DNA of 64,000 bases from Xylaria sp. FL1777 (Eukaryota > Ascomycota > Sordariomycetes > Xylariales > Xylariaceae): NCBI GenBank assembly GCA_022578965.1, contig MU400724.1:1-64000 (forward strand), given 5' to 3'. Position 1 is the stretch's first letter. Each line of letters opens with the position of its first letter. The notes beneath the pieces were generated by a model that ran no database searches, was not told the DNA's origin, and saw nothing but the letters and a program-made list of their open reading frames with translations. The translations under genes were made by a program, and so were the position numbers. This document shows, piece by piece, positions 25,989 through 38,549 of this stretch.

Positions 25989-27452
25989 ATGGACCTAATA
26001 CCATACCTCCCCAAAGAAGAGCAGGAAATGCTTCTTGCTGGTCCTGCTCTCGTACCACCCGCGGGAGCGGTTGCTAATTTTGAAAACCCACCCAACGAAA
26101 ATGGAATTGCGCATGCCACTTTTGTTATCTGTCTGTTGTTTGCTACATTCAGTTTTCTTGTCCGCATGTACGCTAGACTGGTGGGCTTAAGGTCAGTCAA
26201 GGTGGAAGATGGTAAGCAAAACTTGCTGCGTTTTGAACACTTTGTCGTCAATAAGTGTGAAGGTTAACCTTGTCTAGCCTTTACATTCGCGGCTTACGTG
26301 TGTCTATGACTGCCGACACCATTGTAAGCATTTATTAACATTTCTCTTCTAGGCAGCCTTCATAGGCTATATATACTGTGGCTATCGACTAATGGTCGAA
26401 TACGGCTACTTCATACATCAATGGGATTTGCATCTAGTTGATCTGATCGAATTTACTTATGTAGGTCAAGTTTTGACTAAGAAAGCTTATTCACAAAAAC
26501 TAAACCACCATAGATCCTTCAAATCGGCGGCGTCTTGTACTCTGTCGCCCTGCCATTACTGAAGGCCTCGATCTTACTAGAATGGACGCGCCTTTTTGTC
26601 CCCCAGGGAACCCGGAATTCTTTTTGGTGGCTATGCATGGTTTTAGTAGGAATACAGCTCTCGTTTCTTGTAGCATCAGTTTTCGCCCTTTGCTTTACAT
26701 GTATACCCTATCAGAAGATTTGGGACTTTACCATTCCGGGGAAATGCATCAAGAAATCCGAAGTCGAAATTACTTCAGCTGCCATCCACTTCGCTTCTGA
26801 TGTTGTTATTCTCATTCTTCCGCAAAAGGTCATCTGGTCTTTGCAAATGTCGTTGAAGAAGAAGTTGGGCGTCTCGTTCATCTTCTCGCTTGGGGTTTTG
26901 TAAGTATATCTCGAAGAAGACGATCATCGTTGGCGAACATGCATTGACTCGAGACCTAACAGGGCATGCCTCTCTGCTGTTCTGCGACTGGTTTCCACTG
27001 TTAAATACTCAACGACAGACGATGTCACCTATGCAGTGTCTGCCGTAGTTCTCTGGGCTCTAGCAGAAATGACCTGTGGTTTTATCGTTCTTGGGATGCC
27101 TACTGCTCCAAAAGTCCTCCTCGAAACACGACTCATGAGCAAAATTCAGTCATCGCTCAGATCGTGGACCGGAAGCAAGCAAGACGAACCGAAGAAAGCT
27201 GAGCAGTCGCAAACGTCTAAGTCTTCAAACGCTACGAACTCATACCAGAAGATCAACGAGAAGGGGATCCTTCTACGAAATATGAAGAGCTTGGATTCGT
27301 CAGAGTCGACAGAGCGTCTTCGCGACTTCACAGCTGGACCGGAAAACGTGATCGTTCGCACAACCCAGCTGAGCACGAGAGAAGATTACGACTACGAGCA
27401 CCAAGTTCAATACGACCAGCTTCAAAGACAACACCCGTGGCGTTCGAAATAA
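25989..27452 (+). CDS. Rhodopsin-like seven-helix membrane protein (PTH11-related)
   Basis: Integral membrane protein of the fungal rhodopsin-domain family, which includes PTH11-like receptors. Five exons (25989-26211, 26278-26297, 26353-26460, 26514-26899, 26963-27452) give 408 residues. The typical start ALVPPAGAVANFENPP is followed by helices HATFVICLLFATFSFLVRMY, FAAYAAFIGYIYCGY, GGVLYSVALPLLKASILLEW, MVLVGIQLSFLVASVFALCF, a long extracellular CIPYQKIWDF segment, SAAIHFASDVVILILP, SFIFSLGVLACLSAVLRLVS and VSAVVLWALAEMTCGFIVLG, then a charged cytoplasmic tail. Exon 2 is a 20-nt microexon, needed to avoid a stop and restore FAAYAAF. An upstream in-frame extension to 25743 exists, but family starts favour the chosen ATG. 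It lacks the CFEM domain of canonical PTH11. The ligand is unknown. Such genes often sit in secondary-metabolite loci. Confidence 0.88.
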
Positions 27453-29219
27453 TAGAACATCCAAAGGAATCTCGCAGTCATGTATATCAACCAACAGTGT
27501 ACATGTTATTTATTTTCCATAGGTCGATAGTATATAGCTAAACCTTAGCTACGACTAAACAATTACAACTGAAGAGGCTGCGAAACATATTAAAAGTAAG
27601 GTTTTGTGCAAAAGGTAGCACTGTACTATTCAAGTCTAGTATTTTCTAGAGTTAATCAACCCACATACATCAGCTGCTAAATCAATGAATTCTTTGAAGC
27701 TATCATTTTGCGCTGAAAGTAGCTTAGTTAGCTTCAACGTAGTGAATTCCATACGACCCTAATCAACTCCTGCACCCGAATCTGCGGTACCACACGAACC
27801 CTCAGGGGCACAGGCTATAAGTATGATCCACACACTGCGCTCTACACAGATACTACTGTAGCTAGGTATTATAAAATCTCACCTACTCGTCCAATATCCT
27901 GACTATGCGATGTGCTACCCCATTCCGTACCACTCGGACCTGATTGAGGACGCATGCCATCCCGTCCTCTAAGTGCCCATCATCCATGCTTAATTCAGTT
28001 CAACCACACGCTGCGCCTTGATCATACGTCGTTTAGCCGATTATCTGGCTATTGAATCATAGTATGGCTAAGTGGGTAGTTCCTAGTATGTGAACTCAGT
28101 TGTCAACACTAGTTAATTCTACTCCTGCTAGTCCAAGCGAATAGTTTCCACACTCCATCACATTACACTATACTTCAGCACAAGCGTGGATGTACCCAGG
28201 TGAGCATGGTGTATTTTGTGTCTACATACATACAAAGAGGTAAATACGATTTATGCGCTGCTTTCTACAATGCTAGAGACATGAGTAGGTATTTATAAAA
28301 CTTTTAGTTTTTAGAATTAGTTTGTGTGTAGTAGTCGTAGGCAGTAGTTTCGGCAACTATTCGTTCAGTTTGTTGACCGTTAAATCATTAGCTAGTAGGA
28401 TACTGCCGTACTCCTCCTATTCTGCTAGCGCCTACGTTACATGAGATGTCTGGTGTCACGACAAGTTGGGGTAGTGAAGAAGTGTGGAGCATGTAGATAG
28501 TGTACTGTTAGGGCGTAAGCCTACCAGGGCACGGATACTGTCTGTAGTTTTCCGAGCCGTGTCGCAGATTGCTACTCAGGAGAGTAGGTAGGTAGTCCGG
28601 TATACCTACATCGGTCAGAGAGTAGACCAGACCTATGCCGGGAATGCCATACAGTAAGTATGCGTTGAATACTAAGCACATAATACAATGTAGCATATAC
28701 TAGAACCCGGGCCCTTTTCTAGGTCGCCAGGTTATATTGTTCGGGAATGATGTCTGTGACAAGCCCCAATGGCACGCAGGGGCCGGACCAGATGTCTCCA
28801 AAACGCAACGTCGGTTACTGTTGTTTGCCATAGTACAACCAGGAACATCTCCTCACGTATGATGTAATGAATGTGACTACACCACCTAGAGTAGCCAATG
28901 AATATGCCTTCGTTTCACCATAGTGCGTCTCCCCGGCGCCACTACCTAGTGCGTAGTGTGTAGTGCAAGTATAGGTAATCATAACAAAGACACCACCACT
29001 TGAATTGTTCGGCAGGCAAGGGATAGTGAAGTCTTTAGTAAGGAGCGCATGAGCTGTTTTGCTGTGCTCCTAGGTTTCAATCCTGCTTCGTTTATTAGTT
29101 TCCTGATAAATTGACAGAGTGCCTCATGTATGAACTCTTACAGAGTTCACCATACCTGCGCGGTTAGATTGTCCCAGTTACCTACTATTGCCATTTGCCA
29201 AAGCGCGGCATATTCCGGC
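27453..29219. other. Intergenic region before the P450
   Basis: No gene supported. The stretch is unusually dense in short TAGTA/CTACTA-type words and imperfect direct and inverted repeats (for example around 28420-28600 and 28930-28970). This may reflect decayed repeats. Confidence 0.45.
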
Positions 29220-31011
29220 ATGCTCGTGCTCGACGGTGTGTCGCCCGTAGCGCAGTATCTCGCTGGCGTCACTGCCACTTATGTTAGTTCTCTCCATACC
29301 GCAACTGTGGGATAAAACTGACAATGAAAATGGACAGTGGCTTGTAGTCTTCGCCTACAGAGTCCTACTCCATCCTCTAAGCAAGTATCCCGGGCCGTTT
29401 GTGGCTAAACTAACTGAAGGCTATGGTGGGTTCTACGCCGGTCTACAACGACTGCACTTAGTCACCCAACAAAACCACCAAAAGTATGGTATGTGATGAC
29501 ACAGATGACGTGGAATCGATCATTGGCGGATCGACCTAACGATATTCAGGAAATGTCGTTCGAATTGCTCCAAACCGCCTCGTATTCAATAGTGCAAAAG
29601 CACTTCATGGTAAAACTGGTGGCCTTTTCTTGCTCTCAACGTTGGATTTCTAATAAAGGGTAGATATCTACGACAATGATAGGGTCGTCAAGTCACATGT
29701 GTATCTGGTCACCCTGGGCTTTACGGGGACGACCAACGTATTCAGTGTGATCGATAGAGGAGCTCATCGTTCTAGAAGGAAGCTGATCGGTACGGGTGTA
29801 TCAGAGCGAGCCATGCGGGAGTTCGAACACACCATGGTAGGCCAGATTGACATCTTCCTAAAGCAGATTATGGAGTCTAGTCAGAAATCCGAGGCAGTGA
29901 ATATGTCAACTCGTTGCAAGCGCTTGACGATGGACGTTATAGGTCTACTAGCCTTTGGTTATCCCATGAATACCCAAACCGAGGAACGTTATCGTAGCCT
30001 TCACGGTGGTATCGAGGCCAGTAATGCCCACAATAACGTCCTCATGCAATGGCCGAGATTACAGTCGAGGGCAATTGCATATCCTTTGCATTATCTCACC
30101 CTTTCAGCACAGAAGCAGGCATTCGAATTAATCGAGAACATGATTAAAACACGAACAGCCGAGAGCAAGGACTCTCGGCGCGACCTCTACGCGCAAGTCG
30201 CTGATCAGCTGGAAACCAACCCGGAGTTCCGACAGAGTGACATATGGTCTGAAGCACTCTTCCTAATTCCGGCCGGTATGTTAACGTCGGATTGAGAGAG
30301 CTTGTCCATCCAGCTGATGCATCACTAGGAGGGGACACGACGGCTGCAGGTATCAGTTCTCTACTATTCTACCTTACCCGCAACTCAGAATGTTACCGCA
30401 AGCTAGAGCAGGAGATCCACAGTACTTTCTCAAGCAGTAGTGAAATCCACGGCAGCCCACGACTGTCCAATTGCCAGTACCTCCGTGCGTGTATCGACGA
30501 GGCACTCCGGATGTCTTCCCCTGTCAATGGTACCCTCTGGCGTGAGCTCGCAGCCGACGACGATGGAAGCAGGCCTTTCACAGTAGATGGTCACGTTATT
30601 CCCAAAGGAGTACAAGTGGGCGTCAACATATACACGCTACACCATAATCCAGAATACTTTCCCGACCCATACGCATTCAAACCTGAGCGATGGCTCGGCG
30701 GCAATGAGGCAGAGAGGCGTCGTATGAAGGATGCCTTTGCCCCGTTTCAGATCGGTTATCGAGGCTGTGCGGGGAAGCCGATGGCATACTTGGAAGCTAG
30801 CCTTGTCATCGCGAAACTCTTTTGGTATTTCAATTTCGAGTCGGCACCTGGTGAGATCGGTCAGGTCGGCGGTGGTAAGGTTGGTGATGAAACAGGGAGA
30901 CACCGGCCGGAAGAATTCCAGATGTACGACGTCTTCGCTTCGAAACACGACGGTCCAATGGTGATATTCAAGCCCCGTGAAAAGTACTGCGAGGAGTTAT
31001 ATGCGGAGTAA
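29220..31011 (+). CDS. Cytochrome P450 monooxygenase
   Basis: Membrane-anchored heme-thiolate oxygenase. Five exons (29220-29282, 29338-29488, 29550-29609, 29664-30275, 30329-31011) close in phase to 522 residues. A 21-codon first exon supplies the N-terminal membrane anchor (MLVLDGVSPVAQYLAGVTAT), which joins WLVVFAYRVLLHPLSKYPGP, the usual fungal hinge. The oxygen-activating I-helix reads AGGDTTAAG across the last intron. The ExxR pair is EALR, and the heme loop is FQIGYRGCAG with the cysteine ligand at about residue 442. All hallmark residues are present. The C-terminal pattern (MYDVFASKHDGPMVIFKPRE) resembles fungal P450s of the benzoate 4-monooxygenase and aflatoxin-type groups; the substrate cannot be read from sequence. 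It is a candidate tailoring enzyme for the PKS product 7 kb away. Confidence 0.93.
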
Positions 31012-31899
31012 TATTCTATGAGACAGATTTTATGTTATTCTCAGACCGTGTCTGAGCTTGTAGCCATTTATCTCGTACTACATATATTATTATGTTGTCT
31101 GGAAAACGACACATCGTTGGAAATGAGCATCCCTGCCTAACTTATAATGTGCGGTCCTCCAATTACCGCGACGAAATTCTGGTTGCTTCTTAACGTACCT
31201 ATAATATCCTGTCCACTTCACAATGTTACCACGTAAGTATGAACTTCGAGCAGTCACAATAGAGATTACTTTGACTTGTGTTGAAAAGTCCTTCGAGAGC
31301 CCTATATAGACCCGTACTCCAAGCTACTTGACTACGTGAGTTGCTTCTTATCAAGCTCTCTCTATGTCCCTTTTTACAGGCAGACTGTTCACCCTGGCCA
31401 CCCTTCCAGCCCTTTGTCTCGGCTGTTTCTTCCATCAGTCTGCTTCCTCTCTTCGCCTAGCCCATTGATCCGAGTTTGTCTTAAATAGCTAACCTACCGC
31501 CCGAGGACTCAACTCCACGGGTGATAAATTTCACATATCACACCTTAAAAAAATCTCTATTCTCTCGCTCCATATCCATCCGTGTGAGTGTGAAGCTGAA
31601 GCTATTAATGATGCTTAAATAAAAGAGGAACCAAGCATGCGCATGTGCTGTATGTTGTACATCGCTTTAAGCAATATGCAAATCTCGGTACGAAAGTCGC
31701 TGCTGACTCATCATGGCGGTGCGCAGTTTCTGCCGTTCCCGACCGCCCAACTCGTAGGTACCTACCAGACAAAATACCTTATCTTATCGGCTTGGTTGGT
31801 GGGGGAGGGAAAGAGACCCGGTAAGCTACGTGCACCTGGCCTTAGCCCCTCCAAGCCTACTCAGACATCATTGACTCATAGCAGCGGAAACACCAAATC
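31012..31899. other. P450 3' flank and synthetase promoter
   Basis: Intergenic, no supported gene. A TAGGTACC word near 31755 and a CT-rich stretch lie before the synthetase ATG. Confidence 0.5.
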
Positions 31900-33974
31900 A
31901 TGGCACGTCCTCTGGCAGAAGGCGGCGATCTGACGTCTCGAATCCTCGACGCGCTCGACCAGACGGAACCTCCTCTTCTATCCACCGAAACCTTCCCGGC
32001 TTGCAACTCCACTGATCTGAAAGCCGCGCTCGACAGACTGGCTTCGCGGCATATGGTCGAGTATGAGACCATCCAGCGCGACGAGGTCCATCTAGAGGCC
32101 GAAGGCGAATCGATTGCTATACATGGAAGCCACGAGGCCCGTGTCTTTGGCGCTCTGCGGGCTGCCGATGGCGGACTCACTATCCAGGAGCTGGAAAACG
32201 CCATTGGCGACAAGAACATCTCCAAACTTGGCCAAGGGAAAGCCTTCAAGGAGAAGTGGATCACCAAAACCAAAGGTAGACGAGACCCTACCGCCCGCAT
32301 CGTGTTTGCTGACACGCTTTTCCCTAGATGGCAAGCTCAAGGCTGTGCCCGACTCCATTCACGATGCCGCCAGGGAGCAGTTGCTATCCATCAGGACGAG
32401 CGGAGCCCTCCCCGATCAGAAGGTCCTCGCTGATCTTAAGAAACGCAAGCTGGTCAGGGTTCAGAAGGCCATCGGCTTCAGGATATATAAAGGACCTAAG
32501 TTTGCTCTCGAGGTGCCGGAAGAAGCCACTGACCTTACGGCTGAAATGCTAGCCACCGCATCTTGGAAGACGGCTACCTTCAAGCCCTACAATTTTCAAG
32601 CATTAGGGGCCGACCAACGAGCAGGTGCATTACATCCTCTGAACAAAGTCCGCTCTGAAATCAGGAATATTTTCTTTGAATTAGGTTTTGAAGAGATGCC
32701 TACAGACAGGTACGTGACCCATACTCCCCCCCCAGAGATACTACCGGATGCTTATTGCCCTTGCAGTTTTGTCGAGTCGGGTTTCTGGAACTTTGACGCT
32801 CTTTTTGTACCGCAGCAACACCCTGCCCGCGACTTACAAGATACGGTAAGTCGCTTGTCCTGCTCCTAGAATGTACTTACTAACGTCCCATAGTTCTATA
32901 CCTCTGATCCAGCAATTGCTGGCCCGCCATCTGCTGACACGTACTGGGACAATGTGAAGGCTGTACATCAAGTGAGTCGGAAATTGCGGTTCTTCTTTGT
33001 GATGGCTACTGATAGGTACTAGGAGGGTAAGTATGGCTCAATTGGATACCGGTACCCATGGTCCGGAGATGAGGCGCTGCGGTTGGTGCTACGGACTCAC
33101 ACGACTTCCGTGAGCGCCAGCATGCTGCACAAACTGGCAGCCAGAAAGGGACCCGATGGCCGCCCCCCCGGTGCGCGTTACTTTTCGATTGACCGCGTCT
33201 TTCGCAACGAAACTGTTGACAACACCCATCTCGCCGAGTTCCACCAAGTTGAGGGCATAATCGCTGATTATGACTTGACACTTGGCGGTCTTATGGAGGT
33301 TCGTCCCTTACTGGCTTGTGATTTATTCAAAAACTAATTGCTCCAGTTCATGGACGTTTTCTTCGGCAAGATGGGCATCACAGGTCTCAAATATAAACCG
33401 GCATATAACCCTTGTATGTGCTGCATTCAGCTTACACTTGAGCTACACACTAATTTGATACATCTAGATACCGAGCCAAGCATGGAGATATTTTCATATC
33501 GTATGTTATCTTCAAATACTCATTCACGTCTATCCTCCCTGGTGGTCTCAAATTCTCCTTTATGCTAGCGATCCTGCCATACTCGTCATATCTGACGACA
33601 CTGAGATGCGCGACTCGAGAAAATACTGTCGTTTTTCCGAAAGGCTAATACTCTCATCGCAGATCCCGGCCTGGGGAAAATCGTCGAGATAGGAAATAGT
33701 GGAATCTTTAGGCCCGAAATGCTTGAGGCGATGGGCTTGCCGTAAGTACACGTCCCACAGGCATTTGATTCCCTCTTCCCTATCTTCTCAGTGATGCCGC
33801 AAGTAACTAATCTCTTGTGATAGTAAGGACATGCGTGTGTTTGGTTGGGGACTATCGCTAGAACGCCCCACTATGATCCGGTATGGCATTAACAACATCC
33901 GGGACTTGTTGGGTCACAAGGTCGATTTGAGTTTTGTGCAGAAAAATCCAGCCGTTCGATTGGGGAAAGCTTAA
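31900..33974 (+). CDS. FRS2: Cytosolic phenylalanyl-tRNA synthetase alpha subunit
   Basis: Catalytic alpha chain of the alpha2-beta2 enzyme that charges tRNA-Phe in the cytosol. Nine exons (31900-32275, 32328-32709, 32767-32845, 32894-32971, 33023-33298, 33347-33413, 33468-33500, 33663-33741, 33824-33974) give 506 residues, close to the yeast protein. The N-terminal half holds winged-helix tRNA-contacting modules ([20 protein letters not shown]). The class II core has [33 protein letters not shown], motif 2 [11 protein letters not shown] with EFHQVEG, and motif 3 [16 protein letters not shown]. All are intact. It lies 0.9 kb after the P450 and 1.3 kb from a class V PLP enzyme. It is most simply the housekeeping copy, but whether a second copy exists elsewhere cannot be seen here. 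Confidence 0.96.
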
Positions 33975-35314
33975 ACATCGAAGTATCCTTAGACTACCTC
34001 ATATAGTGATGGTTAGTATATGCGGTGTCGACTCTACCCCTCGCATGCATTATTGTCATCGCCCTTTTTGGGCACGTAAAATTGCCGTGGTTCGAGTACA
34101 GCAGACAAGCTTCCACAATGCCATTACTACAGACCACACAAATCAAGCCTCAATCACATACACCCATAAGCCCTGCCTCACAAAACCAAACCAGACCTTT
34201 AGCACTTATCTACTTAAGCCATGAGCATACGTACGATCGCCGATCAAAACCCAACGATCAAAACTCAACGCACGAAACAATCAAACTAGAAAAGGTACGT
34301 ATCACGGATCACGACCTAACTACGTGGCGACACGGGCCTAAGGTCTACTCTTAGTTAGGAGAAGTAGACGTAGAGATACCTAGTGATGGCGGCCCAGGAC
34401 GTGTGCGGAAAAGTAGTACAAATAAGGGTTATTCGTATAGAGTGCTGAGAGCCAAGGTTTGGTATAGATACAACGGATTTATATGTGGTGGTGGAGATAT
34501 AGCCACTGAAAATTACACACTGAAATGGAGTGAGGAAAGTATAAGGGGCTCATCCCCACTCTAGATACAAGGAGATAAGCCATAGCCTACGCATCCAAGT
34601 AGCAACTTTAATTATAACATGGGGACTGAGACGATCAAGAGAATCGCAATCAATTGAAGTAAATAAAACAATCCTAGCTATCTTCCGTGGTGGTCTTCTT
34701 TGTCGTGAGGTGAATCTCTCGCAGTTCAAAGTGTTACTATACTAAGCATGGGCTTGCTTATTCAGGGGCTAATTAGCCCATTCATTCACTGTACTCTACT
34801 TCAACACCTCCGGGGCTAGCATCATTAGCTCAATTAATTCATTCGATCCTTTCAGTTCTCAGTTTTGAGCGGGGAGGATTCATGCGACAGTCCAGTTATG
34901 GGAGTCTTTAGGGCGAGATCTTGATAGTGGTGGTATGTTCACACGGCACTATAAGTTGTCCAGAGTCGGACACCATCAACCGTCAATAATAGAGTGACGC
35001 AAGCTTAACACCTTCAGCTATGATACCAATCCTAACCTGCATAGGTATACTTAATGGGTATCTACGTATCCTGGAGCGAAGGACTCTTATGATTCAGAAC
35101 TCGATTCATCCGAACTACTCGCGTAGGTCTCTGGAATCACGCTACCTCTTGGCAAGCTTATAAAATTTAGATGTAACGAAAATCCCAAATTCTACAAGGG
35201 CAAAGTGAGAGTGAGGATAGAGAGGACATCGTAGTGTTATGCATCGGTCTTCTCTAACAGATATATTTGCACACAGAGATTCCACCAGCTCGTATTGTGT
35301 TAATTCCTTAGCTA
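33975..35314. other. Convergent 3' intergenic region
   Basis: Lies between the 3' ends of the synthetase and class V genes. Open frames at 33934-34354 overlap the synthetase end and have no recognisable features. Nothing else is supported. Confidence 0.5.
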
Positions 35315-36905
35315 TTATTGAATAGGTACTTTCCCGGCCTCGCCGCGGTTAACTCTCGCGCAAAGCTCAAGAAGTGTATAGCCAGCCCATTCGAAGTCTT
35401 TAACATCCAGATATACTTGAGCGCTTAACCTAGCCCACACTCGGCCCGCGTGGACAATCAGAGCAATAAAAGTCTTGTATTCCTTCACCATCGTCATCAT
35501 CATCCAATGCTGTGTACTGATTGACGCGACATCAGTATTAATGGGCAAAGCAACATTGGTCATTGCACACTTCGACATAGTTTGCGATCCATTATCCAGC
35601 ACCTCAGTTCCTAGTATACGAGCAACTACCTTACCCCCTTCACGGGCTAGGGTTTGAGTGTAATCCACTATAACACCCAGGATCAGTGATTGCCAGCCTG
35701 AACGCGCACTCTGCCAGTTTCGGCCAGGCCGCTACCGCCGTGGGGCGGGGAGGAAGGAGAGCTGCTTACTGATTTTCGCTTCGCCCCCGAGAACGCGTTC
35801 GCGCCACTCGATAGCTTCCTTCACGCAGACATATGCGCTTGTGTCGAGTGTCCCAACGAATTCAAAGTTGTTGATGAATGCAGGCTTGTTTGACGGCGGA
35901 AGAGGGTTGAACCGACATCCGGAATTGGGAACGTAACCATGCGAGGTCGGTACGGTGGTTGTGATCATGTGCTGATTACGCAACGGCACATAGAAGATAG
36001 CACAGCTCCTGGGAACGAAGAGCCATTTGTGGCAGTTAGAGACAAAGAAGTCCGGATCGAGACTATCAAGGTCGATCTTGATCATTCCTACCGACTGTGC
36101 GCCGTCCAAAAGACTCAGAACCCCCGCCGCCCGACACGCCTTAGTTATCGCCTCAAAAGGGAAGTAGACGCCCGGAAGGCTCGAAACCGTGTCGAGTAAG
36201 CAGACCTTAGCACGTTTCCCGGCACTTGTACTGCTGTCTAAGGCGGCGTGGAAGGCTTGTATGATCTCCTCATCCTCGCACGGATACGAGACATTAATAG
36301 GTCGTGACGATACCTTCCCGCGACTATTGTCTACAACGTAATCGATGTTCTTGCCGCATGAGCCGTAAACAGTGCTAAAGTATATGATCTCGTCTTTACC
36401 ATCATCGTCCCATGTAAGATTCTGAAGTACGGTGTTGACTCCTGTAGTGGCATTCGGAACAAAGACAATTGTGTCATTTGGGGCGTTCACAAACTTCGCC
36501 ATAGCCGCCCTGCACTCGTCCAGGATGATGGGATACTCATAACGGAGATAACTGTCGGGCATGGCTTCAAAGAGGTCCTTATATTTAGAACGCTGGAGTC
36601 AGTAAATTCCGTATGTAGTAAAGAGTCTCGGGAGCTTGCAGGAGTAGCAAGAGCAGGATATTCCAGATTAGGAGATTTGTGACTCTGAGACATTCTAAAA
36701 AGGCTCTAGCGACTAACCTGGTGATGTCGCATGTGCTTCCTGATGTCGCGTGGCGTAGCACCGAATGACCCTGCTATCATTACCAGCACTGTTCGTCAAG
36801 CTTAGAATGGCTGGTCTTACCGTGATTAAGATTTCGGTAGTCGGGACCAAAATCAAAATGTTGAAGGAGCCTCTTTCCGAATACTAGTGTCCCTTTATCA
36901 TCCAT
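35315..36905 (-). CDS. PLP-dependent class V aminotransferase/lyase (isopenicillin N epimerase, Egt2 or LolT-like)
   Basis: Fold-type I PLP enzyme. Four exons (36905-36821, 36770-36718, 36577-35770, 35667-35315) give 432 residues. The N-terminal FDFGPDYRNLNHGSFGATP is the usual entry motif. RYEYPIILDECRAAMAKFVNAP and VFVPNATTGVNTVLQNL follow. LLDGAQSVGMIKIDL carries the Asp that holds the pyridine ring, and the cofactor lysine is in FFVSNCHKWLF. Known relatives include hercynylcysteine sulfoxide lyase of ergothioneine synthesis, isopenicillin N epimerase-like proteins and loline LolT. I cannot choose between them. Intron 2 (36717-36578) is one of the shared introner-like introns. I chose the acceptor at 36578 so that HHQ joins DLFEAMPD, as in relatives. 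The gene is divergent from the GH3 gene. Confidence 0.88.
35668..35769 (-). repeat. Possible diverged introner-like intron (class V gene, intron 3)
   Basis: 102-nt intron whose last 25 nt (CAATCACTGATCC...GTTATAG before TGG) closely match the end of the first intron of the large unknown gene at 48527. Both are inserted after an A and before TGG. Confidence 0.4.
36578..36717 (-). repeat. Introner-like intron in the class V PLP gene
   Basis: 140-nt intron with 5' block GTTAGTCGCTAGAGCC, internal CAAGCTCCCGAGACTC and 3' block TTTACTGACTCCAGCG ending at an AAG acceptor. It matches the introns of the glycohydrolase and GH3 genes at both ends. Confidence 0.72.
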
Positions 36906-38549
36906 TTTACCAACAAATTGCTTGAGCGACAAGGTTTATACAACACTACCAGGTGAGTCTAAACGCGACCCTGTGAGCAGTAACTGATGTACTTGTAATG
37001 CACTAAGAAAGCCAACAACGGCCTCTTCACGAACCGTATACTCAATGCTCTAACATAGAAGTCCGATATAAATCAAGATCAGAGCGTCACGATAACGCCT
37101 GGTGCTCGGGCTTCGAGTATATTAAGTTACCCGACGAATTTGATTCCGGGCCGGTAGCTCTGCCTTCCTTACCCTTCGTATAACGAGTTCCCGGATATTG
37201 CGCAAGTTATCTAGTAGAAAACTTTCTTCTTATGATTCCTTAGCTCTTTTGCGGCAACTAAGCGCCGCGTTGTGGCCCACAAGTTGTAGACCGCAGGGCG
37301 TACGTGTAAGTGTGGAATCGCAGCATGCGCAGCGTCCGACCTTGAAATCGAAACGCCCCATGATTCGCCTACGGGTCAATAAAGATAGTTAGAGCGAGTT
37401 GTAATGTCCAATTCGCTGCGGTTTATTCAGCCGACATCTCCCGTGCTTGGTTGGATTCATTGCAGTTGCAAAGCTAAAAAATCATAAAATAACGATCTAG
37501 ATAATATTTCTTACTAATGGAAACTGGTCAGGCACCTGGTTGATCCCGCTACCTATCATACCTATCTACGGGTGTCTATTTAAACGGAGATCTCGAAGCG
37601 TTGTAACGATGTTATATAATACCTAGGTAGGTAGGTAAGTATCTAAGTACCAAGATGGCACTGGTGGGGCTGTGGCTAACCATGGCTAACTGTGGCTTGT
37701 AAGCCACAGTCAGAGACTATACTGGCGCAGCTAGAACCTTGGCTATTCAGACTATACAAAAAAAAAACAAGTTTTGCTTCTCCTACGCTTTGCCGTCTCA
37801 GTCCCTGGTGACAAGAAATATAAAAGCCCCACAGCCCGAAACGCCTAAGTATACGTATGTAGCTGAAGAGGGAGTAATTTGTGGAAGAAGCGCAGGAAGT
37901 GGTCTTGGCATCTTGACATTTCATCTGCATACAGGCTGGTGATGGTCCTTGGTATGATTGTGTGGATCAGATCGGGTGCCCAGCACGTCGCAATTTAGGC
38001 GGCCCCATTGAAAATATGAATGGAAGACTTAGGACCCCTGATCTGCAATGGCGTGCCTCATCTGGCTTAATACGCGGGAGACGTGTGCCGCCGTCGACGG
38101 GAAACACGGCCCGGAAGCAGGCTCCGCAGGCAATTCTTCTCGGTGACACAGGAAGATTGCTTTTGACATCACGAGACATCTGCAGAACAGCCATCCGAGC
38201 ATTTGCCGAGAGGCGAGACTGAGACGAGCCAATCTACACAATCCCTATCACGGGGAATGCGGCAAGGGTGTCAGCGCTGTCCGTGATCTGCTCCTCCGCA
38301 GTTTGCCCGATCTGGCTGGTTCGCGGGGCACGCTGCCATGCGCTCTCCATGAGCCGTTCACGACGGCTGCATACTAGGTGTGGGTCATTTCATGGCCTGG
38401 GCGCAGAATGGAAACGAACAAAGCGTAATCCGTAAGGTATAAGATGGGTGAGCTGAGCTGTTGCCCCCGCGCCGTGGGCGTTCTTGAGGCGCGAGGGCTA
38501 GCGGATAGAATATTTCCTGAAGACGTTTCTCCCCTTTCCTGGTTGAACG
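36906..38549. other. Divergent promoter region, class V gene and beta-glucosidase
   Basis: Gene-free. A short TAGG tract lies at 37621-37640 and an A-tract near 37758. Overlapping frames at 37962-38241 on both strands show no domain. Confidence 0.5.

Noticed and set aside
29050..29100. tRNA B-box-like sequence GGTTTCAATCC
   Set aside because: No acceptor stem, A box or anticodon arm can be built around it. I found no convincing tRNA or rRNA gene anywhere in the window.
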